Shown in pieces: positions 32,860 to 44,232 of a stretch of DNA of 64,000 bases. A program made the position numbers and the translations under genes. Source of the DNA: Corbicula japonica (Eukaryota > Mollusca > Bivalvia > Venerida > Cyrenidae). Under the pieces are notes generated by a model that did no database searches, was not told the origin of the DNA, and saw only the letters and a list, made by a program, of their open reading frames with translations. How positions within the stretch are numbered: the stretch's first letter is position 1; the number at the start of each line of letters is the position of its first letter. Location of the stretch: NCBI GenBank assembly GCA_038501625.1, contig JAZAYU010000203.1, positions 806,001-870,000 of the forward strand, given 5' to 3'.

Positions 32860-33386
32860 CTCATTTATCTACTCCGCGTTTGTAAGTTTTTATCCTTTCA
32901 AATTTTATAATGCACCTCCAGTCCCGAGCTCGCACATCCAGTCCCAATCAAATTTTGACAGAAAGTATCTCTATAAAATTGATTTCACAACGAAAAGTAA
33001 AGATCTTAGTATGTTTTATAACTAATGCTGATCGACTGTTACAATAGATTTAGAGCAAATTGTCATTTTGAGAAATACTACTGATTTTCTGTTGATCAAC
33101 CTGTCGAATCTCACGTCAGTTTCGAGGGAGAATGAGCAAATTTCAGCGAATCTTACAATTTCAGGGAAGCTACTCAGTGCACGTAAAGTTTATTTTAATT
33201 AAGGTCGAACTATGTTTTTACTTTTTTGGCAACGTTTGTACAGATCGTGAAAATATTGCTAAAAAGACATCACCTACCTTTTTGTTGTCGAATTTGTACT
33301 CGCACCTCGCTCACCGGAATACGCGCACCTCATTTTACCGGTATCACCGTCGGGACTGGAGGTGCGCGTTTAGTAGCAGTGATATA

Positions 33387-35130
33387 ACGTAATTCAAAGG
33401 TACAATATTTAAATTACAATTTAACTATATATTTTCGATTTTATGTTTATAAATTTAGTGCTGCGTGCTCTTTAATATATGTTGTTTTCTCAAGAAAGAA
33501 GGCATTTTTATGCTGCATTTTCCCAGAGGTATTACTGAAATATGCAACATAATAGTTGATTTATATATAAGTAGGCTTAAGTAGCCTGAAATCCCTTAAT
33601 CTTCAATTCTTCATATAACCAGACTGTTCCAGCTTCTGGAACTGCGGATAGTGACGTTATTTAGCGACGTAATTTATCATTCCTCGCAAAAAGGACTAGG
33701 TACGCTTAGGTACATGTAAAATTCGTATTACTGTGATTTCCCGGTGTTCATGTATTAAAAGAATGTTCGGAACGATTTAATTTATTTCATTTCAATTAAT
33801 ATTTATAATTATTTTTATAATGACACTAGGTTCGTACAAGATGAGTGCCGAGATTTCACCTAGGACAGAGTCTCGAATGGGTGCTGAGTTTTCTCAAAGG
33901 ACACGAAAAGGAAAGGACGGTTAATGACTAGGAGGTCTAAATAGAGAGACGGGAATCAATTCCACGACCGTATGATAATAACTGACGAGACATGGCTTCA
34001 TGACCTTGATAATAAAGCAGCAGTCCGACCCAAAAAAGATATATTGCTAACACCTCCGTCATTCCGGTTTATAAGTTAATGTTTATAATGTTCTGCGACC
34101 GGAAGGTATGCTTCTGCAACACGCCGTCCACAAAGCTTCCACGGTTAACACAACATAAATGCCTCTTTATATTTAATATTCAGCAAAACAGTATTTAAAT
34201 TTAATATAAAACTCCGGCGCGCTGACCGCACGTTGTCTAGCACAGTGAGTACAAAAGTATTTGCATCATAAATACATATACAATAACTTCATTTCTTTTT
34301 TATTTTATGAATTATATGAATTATATTTATTATATAAAATAATAAAAAATCGAATGCTAATGCATGTACGAAACCAATAATTGTTTTCACAGGTGCGCTC
34401 CAGAAGAAGCGAGCGGGGAATTTCTTTTGATGACTTTCGTTTTTCAAGAGAACCCTGAATTCGAGACCATTTATCGTTTTTTTTCGTGGTACCGTTCAGG
34501 TACTGTGTTGGTGTTTCTTTGCTGCGTCAATATAATGGTTTAACAATATATAAAGTGCTTTCCTAGGAGTAATTGATCTAAATGAGTTTAAAGCATAATA
34601 CATGTACATGTCAGAAAATGTATACCCACATATGTTTATATATTGTTGATTTTTTAGGCAAACCAATAGAAACATCCAAATCACGAACTCGCGTTGTTCA
34701 TTTCATATTTATTGGACCAAACAATCAATATTGAGTTAAAACAATATACGTTTGAAATGTATGAACCATTTAACTACATGATCTTGTAACTTTAAAGGCA
34801 TGTAATATTCAGTTTTTGTTATATCAGAATTGATCTATTTCAGTTGTCTAATTTCGGTTTTAATGTCAAAGTTCGTTACTTACATAGTTGAACTTTGTCA
34901 ATACGGTGCAAGTTTTCATCTAATTTCTTAAGAAATTATCATACAATTTAATTTACATCTCACTTGTCATTAAAAATTGAATTAGCTCGTTTTCTTGTTC
35001 AATCGGATTTATTTTGAATGATCAATTTCTTAGACTCACTCCGATTTAGAAATGTGCTAATACGTATATCAAAGAACCACATTGGCATTTACAACAATGT
35101 CTCTGGCTATCCGATCAACCTTTTGTGGGG
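33387..35130. other. Intergenic, no gene recognised
   Basis: No ORF above 62 codons with recognisable content. A CCGGTGTTCATG-type mixed-composition patch near 33740 and an AT-rich stretch near 34300 were inspected without result. Confidence 0.5.
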
Positions 35131-35134
35131 GTTG

Positions 35135-35222
35135 TCCCGGTTAGCTCAATTGGTTGCGTCGCAGGAATTGCAGGGCTAGGCGCTGTCGCCGTGACGGTGC
35201 GCGTTCGCTCCCATCTAGAGGC
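35135..35222 (+). repeat. Possible tRNA-derived SINE head
   Basis: CGGTTAGCTCAATTGGTTGC resembles an A-box region and GCGTTCGCTCCC a degenerate B box 55 bp later. The interior (GGGCTAGGCGCTGTCGCC) does not make a convincing tRNA, so a decayed SINE head is the better reading. Confidence 0.4.
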
Positions 35223-36200
35223 ACTATCATTTCAAAGTATTGTACAAGACTTTGCACAGCAACGATAAAATTCGACAATGTCCTCTAAAATTAAAATTGC
35301 GATTTTAACAAATGACCTTAAAGCTCCATTACTTAAATTTAACCTGTTCTTGTATGAAGTATGAATGTAACCCTTTTGGTATTTAGCGTTAATGGGGCAT
35401 AAACACACATGTTATGGGTGATTACGTATAACAATAAGAAAGTTACATGTACATTCAGCTTTAATAGTCTGTTCACATACAATCAGTCTTGAAGAGGCGG
35501 AAATACATGTATGGAAAACCCGGAAACCCGGAAATCCAGTAATACAGTAATCCAGAAATATATAGTAGTCCAGAAATTTATACGATCTGAAAACTTACAT
35601 TATTACAAACAATAAATATCAGTACTAAAAACAGATTAACAACACAATTCTTAACAAAACAAGTCATGATATGATACATTACACAACGTTACACTATTGA
35701 ATGATAATCTGATGCAAGGTGTTTAACATACAACATATTAGATATAATATTGTGGTTCTTTGCTTATAGACTGGTTTCTGGTGTGACCCTAATGATATTA
35801 TAAATAGATACATCTAAAACATAAAATTCTGATGATTCCGTGCTGTTCCCTTAATACTTGTAATTTACACAATAATATTCATTTACAATGATTACATACC
35901 TTTATCAATGTGATAAACATCCACTGGTCTACAATGGTCTACAATAAACAGTAACACACTCTTCTAACGCTGTCTGGTGCTGTGCAGTGAAAACTGAAAT
36001 ACCAATCACCATTTTGAGAATCATGCTTGTGTTAATTAGAAGTTGGCAGCGCGCAGATCAAAGCGACAGAACCCTGAATAAGTCAGACTCGCGGAAACAC
36101 ATGACAAAGAATCAAATATCATCAAAAGACCGACAAAAACGATTCTAAACCAATTTGCAAATAACACTACATTAAGCAGTTACCTTAGCATTCATAAATC
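35223..36200. other. Intergenic, no gene recognised
   Basis: Contains a short run of CCGGAAA/CCAGAAAT words at 35515-35575 and nothing else of note. Confidence 0.5.
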
Positions 36201-36205
36201 TTAAG

Positions 36206-36406
36206 GTAGTCTAACTGTAATGATTTCCCGCGCTATTTTCTCGAATGTCGGGAATACTCGGTTAACTGTCACTAACAGTCGACAATAATCGATGTCGCTT
36301 CGGTTACTATCGGCTCTGACGAGTAGCGTCGGAAGTCACCGAAAGCGAGCCGATGTTTGACCACTTCGCAAATTTATGCGCGGGAAAGCATTACAGTTAG
36401 ACTACC
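36206..36406. mobile_element. 201-bp MITE with ~30-bp TIRs and TTAA duplication
   Basis: The left end GGTAGTCTAACTGTAATGAT... and the right end ...GCATTACAGTTAGACTACC are inverted copies with about one mismatch over 29 bp, extending to TTTCCCGCGC/GCGCGGGAAA. TTAA is present on both sides (36202-36205 and 36407-36410), as for piggyBac or Kolobok-type insertions. The interior is CpG-containing and non-coding. Confidence 0.85.
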
Positions 36407-36410
36407 TTAA

Positions 36411-39080
36411 TCCATTTAGAACTATAAAAATCTAAACTGATCAAAACTTGACCAAAAATTATACTAAAAAGTCATGTACGTGATTTCACTAAGAACTTCT
36501 TTTGCGGAATGGTTTTCCTTTCCCGCTACAGTGCAAATCTGACGACAACTCATACCACATGACTTGCCTAACCAATCGAATTAAACTAAACTACATCACA
36601 TGATATGCATGTGATCCACTCCTTATTTTACACATAAAATTCTATACGCCTTTCCAATAAACAGTTTCGCAGTCCTGTACGAGTTACTTCCCGCGACCGA
36701 AAATCAATCCAAAACGAGGCTCCGCAGGATAGCTGAACGATCGGGCTAATGGCTTAAGCACATAATAGCTAACCTTATCCGCTATATTGCATGTCATCGT
36801 TCGTCGCCGGCGGTGAAAAAATAAGTTGCTGGTCTGTTATTCTAGCCAGACTTTTTTATGTTCACTATTTGTTAGATATTTAGATTTTTAATGATTTAAG
36901 AACATGTACCATTCTTGTTGATAGTAGGCAGCATGAAACGCAATTAGGACAAACATAAGCATTAATTTTACCAATTATGTACAACAATTTCCTCTTAATA
37001 TCTTTTCTGCTGAAAAAATATTTTACCGGTGTAAATGTTGCAAATTGCTAAGGCTAGTAATGCGCTATTATCCGGAAATCGTGATATGTCAACATCTGGT
37101 TACATGATCTGTAGACAAAAAATACAATCTGAATTTGTTGATACTTACACATTTGAACAATAGAATTGTCCTAAAAATTTAAGGCGTTTATGGTCAACGA
37201 ATAAATTATTTGAATATTTAAAATATCACGTATACTTCACAACCAAATATGATTGATTCTGTCTTGAAATAAAACAGGATCGGTAATCTGATTGTTTGTT
37301 GTAGAAGTATCATTCGTAGAATAAAATCCAGGGATTTAGATGCCGGCTTCCAACAAGATGGGAATATTTATATCACAATATGGTTGCATATCCAATTTAG
37401 ATTTCTTAGGTTTGACAGATTGTAATTTTGGCATAAAAGCCCAAACTCCTAATTAAACATATATACATGTAAAATGTTTTGACAAGATTGGTTTCTTGTG
37501 ACGGCTTTTGTCTCTATAATGTGTCGTTATGTTGATTAAGAATCCATTTAAGTGCTAAATCAAATACATTTGCTGGCACATCCAGTAGTTAATGGGCTCC
37601 GAAATACTTAAGAATTGGGAGGTGTAGATACCTTGCAAATAGAAATTACTCGATCTCTATTGGTCAATGATATCTGCCCCTTTAAGTAATTGACAGATGA
37701 TCCCGTGTGCAAGACAGTTTGACATGTTTATGGCATGCCGCCTTCAAAATCAATCGCCGCCGACATAATCACAACATGATGTCAGTAGTTGAATAGACAC
37801 GCTCATCCGGAAACGAGACTCAATTAAGCCGTGAAGAGAACACTGCGACTGGCTGTTAGTTCAAGTCGTTTAATGTTTAATGCGAGGAATAATGAATTGA
37901 CACTTTTAGTCAGAAACCTGATTGTTTTATAAATTTTTTTCAAAAATATCATGACGCTGATGTAGTATTAGTAATTCAAAGAGAAAATATATTTTTCAAA
38001 AAAGAATTTTATGATAAAAAAAGGAAGTTGTAGGTACATATTCCCTATTACGTTATTACAGCGAGCAATCATTTTTCCTGTAAAGCAGTCACGTGACTGG
38101 AAGGGGAGGTAACCAAATAAATTCATCGAATTATTGGAAGAACAAGTTTTAGCTTTCCAAAAAGCTAGTCGGTCATTAGCAAATAAATTAAAAGAATAAG
38201 TAGGTATGTATTCGTTCATGTATTTACTTTTGGACCAATGTAAGTCAATGATATGGCCAGTTTTCTGTCGATCAAAGTCACACAGACTGTATCTGACAAA
38301 CTATTTTGTGAATTTAGTTGATGTTTCAAGTTTCAAGTTTATTTCCATTTACATTTCTCTGTATGTACAAACAAAAACAAGAGAACATATAAACATTGTA
38401 CAATTCTGTTACTTTAAAGCATGCAAACAAAGTTGAACGGCTGATGTTTGATTTATTGAAACATGAAGAATACGTGTACGGGCTAAAGGCATCAATATAA
38501 ATAATCATGTCTCTAGTAGACGTATTTTTTTTCAGGACGTGTAGAAATACGTAATTACGTTGTTTAAGCACCAGCGAATCTGATGAATATGTTAATAGCG
38601 AATGCTCAAAGAGGTACCATAGAACTTTCCACAGTTGATACTTATTTGTACATTGAGAGAAAAGCCACGCTTATAATATTCAGTATTCATTACCAACATT
38701 CATAAAATGTAGTTTTAGTTGGTTCAGCAGATCTCGTCAAACTTGAAGTTGACGAGCGTTAAAAGACAGTAAACAATAAATTAGGATGCTGATGCATTTA
38801 TTACTTTCACTTAAGCTTTATGCTTCTATTATCTTTTGTTTTTGTTTAAACGATTTTCTGTAAAACTATTAAAGGAACTCAAGAAGCACTATTTGTATTT
38901 AAATTAATCTATCATCATAAAAATTGTCGTTATGCCACTGTTCTGAAAACAACTTTTTCTTTACTTTAAAGGCTGGTTTTGCATTCCTTGCAGTATATTC
39001 TGGTAGATCGCCCTTACATAGAAATGATAGTGCTTGTGTTGTCTACCTTACTGTACTTGTCAAAATAATGTTATCGTTTA
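36411..39080. other. Intergenic, no gene recognised
   Basis: Small AT-rich ORFs only. A GTTTCAAGTTTCAAGTTTAT word at about 38322 read on the minus strand resembles the AATAAACTTGAAAC tail of a LINE or SINE, but no body could be recognised beside it. Confidence 0.5.
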
Positions 39081-39081
39081 A

Positions 39082-39727
39082 TGGGCAGGGTATAGTTTCG
39101 CACTTTGGTCCCGGTGGAATTTTTAGATATTTGGGGTACCCCAGAATAAAATGCATTATAATTAATGTTTGAAATAAAGATGAAAGATTTTGTTTAAAAT
39201 TGCATAGTTTACATGATAGTTAATGGGATGCTGACTGCTAAAACATGTATATGCTAGCTTTGCATGTTGTAAGTTGAGCATTTGTCGGATGGGAAAACAG
39301 CTTTCAGAGACGAGCACATGAAAAACTTGATAATCAGGTATTTCAGTGACAAATACTGAAAAAAGTAGCTGGATGGGAGACACTTTCCTGGTGCTTGGGT
39401 TATTAGGGATAGTTGAAATATTGACCAGAAAGGGGTTAGATGAGTCAACTCTCTGCAGGAAAAAAATGCAGGCTTTCAAACATGCATGAATTTTGATAGA
39501 TTTTCATGTGAAAATCAGGGGGTGGGGGTTAACTTAAATATCTTCATATTTTCTGAAGGATGTGTATTTTAGTACAGTTGCCAATAATTTGAAAGCCACT
39601 ATTCTTATGCAACACAGAAAATATAATAACAACATTTTATTAATGCAATTGTATTCTTTTCAAACAGAATAACATTGCACGCACTGGCAAAGCTCGGAAA
39701 ACTGCTCGGAAACTGTACCCTGCGCCC
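39082..39727. mobile_element. 646-bp TTAA-flanked repeat, copy 1
   Basis: Near-identical to 45487-46134. Ends are imperfect inverted repeats: TGGGCAGGGTATAGTTTCG on the left, and GGGCGCAGGGTACAGTTTCC when the right end is read on the other strand. TTAA lies immediately outside both ends (39078-39081 and 39728-39731). Non-coding; the two overlapping minus ORFs (105 and 64 codons) are duplicated in copy 2 and look like chance frames. TTAA targeting suggests mobilisation by a piggyBac or Kolobok-type transposase. Confidence 0.75.
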
Positions 39728-40168
39728 TTAAGGCGAAAACAATATTTTCTCATTTGGGAAAATTGATTTTATTTTAGTGAATATTACATCTTTCTTGTTT
39801 TTTTAATTAATTTGGACATATTATTTACTGTTTTTTGACACAAATTTAATACCGTAAGATGGTATTTTTTCGCGATGGGGAAGAATTTATGAACATGAAA
39901 AATACGTAAAAGTTCCCATGGTATTCACTGAATAGATGTTGATAGCAGTTACAGTTGCAGATTTTGTATATGCTTAAAATAGCAGATAAATATTTTGGGT
40001 TAATTTTAAGAAATTTGATTAAAAAACTACAAAAACACTGAAAAAACACTGAACCATTTTACGGTATATGAACATTCGACATAATGTATGCATATATGCA
40101 GGTGCACTTGTCATACTGAACAATGTTTTTTCACAATTTAAATAATGTTTTTCAGTGTATTGTGTTAA

Positions 40169-40561
40169 AATGTCCATGGAATTTTCCGTTGTTCATTAAA
40201 TCCTAGTGAAAAGTCTAAAATTGAGCGTTCTGTAAGAAAACACACTCGGTTTGATGGTCATTGTTTTATATGGACTGGCCAGATGAGCCGGGACGGCTAC
40301 GGTCAAATAAGATTTATGTTCCGTGCAAAACGGATAAAAGTTGCAGTTCATCGGCTTGTATTTTTCTTGCATGAATCAAGATATTTAAGCCCAGAAATGC
40401 ATGTATCGCATATTTGTCACGTAAAAAATTGCATAACATACACACATTTATCATATGAAAGCCAAACAATCAATAACAATAGAATGAAATGTAGAAATGA
40501 CGGTTATTGCCATGGTCATTTTGCATATCCAAGCTGTTTCTGTGAGGTAAGATCCAGTTAA
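40169..40561 (+). CDS. His-Me finger endonuclease (zinc-binding-loop homing-endonuclease-like)
   Basis: The frame is open from 40169, but the first ATG (40283) lies inside the domain: family similarity already starts upstream at HTRFDGHCFIWTGQM, the usual CxxWTG opening. It continues MSRDGYGQIRF, VHRLVFFLHE, then the core VSHICHVKNCITYTHLSYES and TINNNR, ending KCRNDGYCHGHFAYPSC. By analogy with I-PpoI, His in SHIC would be the general base and Asn in TINNNR the metal ligand; HIC, NC and THL supply one zinc site and the final C/C/H/C cluster another. The domain cleaves DNA. Such ORFs are abundant in bivalve genomes, probably within transposons. Upstream exon or start is unknown. It ends 50 bp from the convergent transposase-like gene. 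Confidence 0.75.
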   Translation, partial: NVHGIFRCSLNPSEKSKIERSVRKHTRFDGHCFIWTGQMSRDGYGQIRFMFRAKRIKVAVHRLVFFLHESRYLSPEMHVSHICHVKNCITYTHLSYESQTINNNRMKCRNDGYCHGHFAYPSCFCEVRSS

Positions 40562-40610
40562 AAACTACTGTTGTGTTTTCTTCTCTTTCCATTACAATTT
40601 GAGTTCAGTG

Positions 40611-42525
40611 TTAGTTTTGATTTAACGCATATGGGTGCTCTTCTGTTAAATCTGTGGCGTCCGAATAAGCCGACTGGGAGATTATGCTGCGGTTTGAATT
40701 TCTTTTTCGTTTCAAATGAAGGAATGTCTTATACTTGAAAGATTTTTTTCTGTTCATATGATAATTGTCATTTTTGTCGGTATCAAGTGCATACCGCTGT
40801 AATGGGTCATGGTCCGATACTGGCAATCCAAGGTTTTGGGCTATTTTTAACAAGGTACTTCCTCGGCCTATACTTGCTCGGATGGTAGCTGAGTGACAAA
40901 GTACACTGAATTTGCGACTCCATACTGTGTTTTTGGTGCGTGTGAAAATACCCGGTTGTGAAAACTTTCAAATTGGTTGGTTGTTTTCAGCTGGCTTATA
41001 TCTTTGATCATTGCTGGACCACAGTATTTTGATATTCTGGATTTAATTTTGCTTATGTCAGAATCAGGCAGTTTGAAATATTTGCCATATGGCAAGTAGC
41101 TGAGTTTGAAACATTTTAGATGAGATTTACAAACAACAGAGTCTCTTCGACAGTTGATATGCAGGCCCTTGAAACATGGCAGTATATTTTCAATTGATAC
41201 CCGAGCTTTTTGTAGAAATTCTTCATGTGTTTTGGAGCAATTTTTAAGTCTTGTATGTTCTAAGCGGACTCTGACGCGAATACTTGAAGCTAATTTCGAT
41301 GCAAAATATTTTTTGTTTTGACCTGGAGGAATTTTATTAAATTTAATGGCCTTTAAATGTTTGTTCATGTTCCTTAAATTATGTACAAAACACTTATAAT
41401 GATTAATTTTAGAATTCCTTTCACTATTTATTTCCCGTAATGATTTTGCAATCTGGAGGGAGGCATAGATTGTAACAGAACGGATCTTGAGTATTTTCGA
41501 AGACTCCACCGACTCGATCGCTGACTTTATAAACACAGCCTCTGTACTTGCGATGGAATCTTCAGTGCTGTACGACTTTTTGCAATTTCGGTTATTATGT
41601 TTACACTTTTGCTTTAAACACAATTTATTAGCTGTTGACAAAGATATAGGTAGATATCTGGATGTTGTCTGCTCAATGATGGGAGCAAAACTTTGACTTG
41701 ATGTTTCACATCCAGACTGTGGCCTGCTGGTATAAGCAACATCAAACTCAATATCAGTCCCTGATGTGCCGGATAGTGACTGGATTTTTTTAACATAATG
41801 CTGATTTTGTATCATTTGTTCTTTTCCAAGGTTTTCAATTTTGTCGGATAGGGTGTTAAGGTTTTTTTTGTAAGCCACGCTTGTTTGGTGCTTGAATATT
41901 CAGTGCCGATAACATAAGAAGAATGTCATTGATGCCAACTTTTGAAAGTAAAACCGGTAGAAGAAGTGCACTGTTTAAGCAGCCATCATCCGCCCCCCTT
42001 GTTGACTTTATGCTGTTAAATAGTTTTGAAGTATCCGCGATAAATTTACAATTGCTGCATTTAACTTTTAGCGATACGCATAGACATTGTCTGTCTTCGA
42101 GTGTTAATTTTATATTTGGATTGTCACATGTATGTGCTGCAAACTTTTGGAATAGACTTTCAAGCTGTTTAAAGTTCACAATAATGTTTTCATTTTCGCC
42201 AACATGTTGTGGTTCATTTACATCTTTTGAGCTTTCTTTCTTCTGTTTAGGTCTAAGTTTTACGGGGGAATTGTAGAGTGTAGAGTATCCAAGTTGAGCA
42301 TAGCAAACATCTTCAGCAACTGAAGCTTCAAGTCTAACCACAGGTTCTGCATAGTTTGGTAAGTCCTGTTCATGGGATGGTCCTGGCTCATTTATTTCAT
42401 TTTTATCACTTTTTAATGATTTATTCCACACTTTATGGCACTTTTTTAAATTGGGTTTTTCTCCGTTTAAGTGAATTTTTGTAACAAAGTCTACTTTTAG
42501 AAGAATTAGTCCGCATTTTCACTAA
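40611..42525 (-). pseudogene. Transposase-like gene (Mutator-like or related), frameshifted
   Basis: Three overlapping pieces of one protein of about 630 residues. 42525-41856 ends with ILLMLSALNIQAPNKRGLQK. A slip in an A8 run (41862-41869) leads to 41878-40868: NLNTLSDKIENLGKEQ, then TIYASLQIAKSLREINSERN, HYKCFVHNLRNMNKHLKAIK, and FESFHNRVFSHAPKTQYG. A second frameshift near 40905 leads to HSATIRASIGRGSTLLKIAQ and a basic tail ending at 40611. The order 'short conserved leader, DxxxY region, KC.HNLRN.NKHLK, E(S/G)FH.R..S.APKT, C.H.A...N.G' resembles the Mutator-like or Kolobok-type transposases annotated in invertebrates. I recognise the style, not an exact family. Two breaks make it non-functional unless the A8 slip is a sequencing error. 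Confidence 0.55.
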
Positions 42526-42944
42526 GTTAGTATATGTTGTAAGATTTTGTTTCTTTTTGCTACAAAGACCTTTAAAATAGTGACAAAATACTTCATTATC
42601 TGCTCTGGATGTTTTTTTTTATCAAGAACATGCCAAAATGAATTGTCTGGATAGATACAGTTTGCTTTTTTTAATTAGCCATAGTAATGGTAATTCATTT
42701 TATATTTGGATTATCTCCCTTGTATTGACAAGTTTTGTAAAGACACATTGTACCATATTATTTAAGAGGTGGTAGTCTTCTGTGTAAGAAAAGAACAAAA
42801 TGCACATTGTTTGATTCAGAAATTATGTTTTAGTCATTTTCAAATGTATATTACCATATTTTCATACATGAAACTCAACATTTTAATGAAAAACATAATA
42901 GAAATTGATAAATGTTCTGTTTTTTTAAACAAAATTGAAATTAA
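42526..42944. other. Gap between transposase-like gene and Naiad copy D
   Basis: AT-rich; the 70-codon plus ORF (42769-42981) reads across into the Naiad in the wrong frame and is not a gene. The end of the transposase-bearing element was not found here. Confidence 0.45.
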
Positions 42945-42947
42945 ATA

Positions 42948-43290
42948 CACTTCGCTTTATATTGTGGCATTCAATATGTAGGACAGACGGGACGCCCTTT
43001 AAAAACACGTTTTAGTCAGCACTGTTCTAAAATACGAAACAATAATAAAATCAATACATATTTATATAAACATTTTAAACAATCAGGCCACACTTTAAAA
43101 CACGTTAGTATTCAACCTGTGGAAAAAATTATATTTGATAACAGTGCTTCAAGAGCATTTAAAATTAGAGCAAGACTTGTTTCAGAAGATAATTAGATAA
43201 AAAAAACTACAAACTTCTTATCCACTTGGTTTAAATGATAATATTTATCAAGAAGGCAACATTTTAAAAAACCCTGATTTTGACATTTTT
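42948..43290 (+). pseudogene. Naiad GIY-YIG endonuclease domain
   Basis: Frame from 42948: HFALYCGIQYVGQTGRPLKT, then RFSQHCSKIRNN, TYLYKHFKQSGH, VSIQPVEKI, AFKIRARLVSED. GIQ and YVG stand for the GIY and YIG half-motifs; R in TGRPLKTRF is the catalytic-type Arg; C at position 6, C and H in SQHC, and H in SGH form the Cys/His set usual in Penelope-like nucleases. A UAG at 43194-43196 stands where the family has Trp (W-I-K-K-L-Q-T), and an extra A in the A8 run at 43199-43206 shifts the frame before SYPLGLNDNIYQEGN. The domain would nick target DNA during integration. Confidence 0.85.
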
Positions 43291-43815
43291 GGATTGCTTC
43301 AAATACGAAAACGAAAGTCGAGGTCACATGGGATAACGACTAATGGTAACATCAAAAGAAAATCACGTGTCCATTGTTCTATTCATGACCTTCAAAATAT
43401 TTTAAAACATTCTGGAAGACATGCTATGCTGTCGCGTTTAGCTTCTCTTTCTATTTCAAGTTTACAAAAAGTGGATAAGGAAGCCGATGATATTGTTATT
43501 AGAACTCATCCACTTTATGAGGTTGCAAGCCTTACTCAGTGTTACACTCGGCATGTTCTAAGACCACATATTGACTTGGAATCTGATCACCAAAGACATT
43601 TCCTTAAAATTTCATTTTTAAATAAAGGCATAGATTTTATTGACCTTCCAAGTACATTTAAAGGTAAAACTGTTGAATCGGCTATACCTAATTATTTCTA
43701 GAATACTGAAACACCCATCGTTTGTTATAAATATAACAAGCCTATTGGAAACACAATTTTCAATTACAACAAAATTACCTCGGATTTACAGATTGTTGAA
43801 AACACACCATTATCT

Positions 43816-43818
43816 TGA
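43816..43818 (+). other. In-frame UGA in the CxC motif, candidate selenocysteine codon
   Basis: Context NTPLS-UGA-D-C-S: the position of the first Cys of the Naiad CxC linker motif. The frame is maintained on both sides. Confidence 0.5.
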
Positions 43819-44229
43819 GACTGTTCTAATTCAAAATTTTGCTATCAACCTGCCGGTCATATCGTTACAGGGGATCTAAATGTTATCAAATACTTTAGAA
43901 TCCGCAATTTAATTTCAAAAGGTCCAAAATACAGAATTCCATCGGACATCGACTTTAATACCCGTCGTGCGGAAATTGCGGAGTCTTTAAACTCTTTTTG
44001 CAATAAATGGTGTAAACGAGAACATGCTGAGCCTAATGCTCTTTCAAACTGGAAAAAACAAATATTCAAAATAATTGACACTCGTATATCCTTCTATAAA
44101 AGAAACATAGCTTTACTACCACCTCGACCTCGTTTTAACTTTCGTCATTTGAAAAAAGGTATTCCAGATTTTCACAACAAATTTGTTTTAACACCTGCTG
44201 ATAAGGCTTCAAATAATGTTATTATAGTG

Positions 44230-44232
44230 TGA
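44230..44232 (+). other. In-frame UGA in RT fingers, candidate selenocysteine codon (copy D)
   Basis: Context SNNVIIV-UGA-R, identical to that of the independent copy at 22625-22627. Confidence 0.5.

Larger units (their letters stand above)
31351..33381. mobile_element. Palindromic CACTA-like DNA element, non-autonomous
   Basis: The left end CACTGCTACTAAACGCGCAC (31351) is perfectly inverted at the right end (to 33381), and similarity of the arms continues for hundreds of bp (left to about 32060, right from about 32870). ATATA flanks both sides (31346-31350 and 33382-33386), consistent with a 5-bp or a nested 3-bp (ATA) target duplication. CACTR termini with 3-bp duplications are typical of EnSpm/CACTA elements in animals; this assignment is an inference. 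The left arm carries a later MITE (31677-31848) and about 450 bp that is absent from the right arm. No intact transposase. Confidence 0.75.

Noticed and set aside
31322..33392. Two similar 77/86-codon ORFs (IKVELCFYFFGN...)
   Set aside because: They are the two inverted arms of the CACTA-like element read in opposite strands; non-coding terminal repeat.
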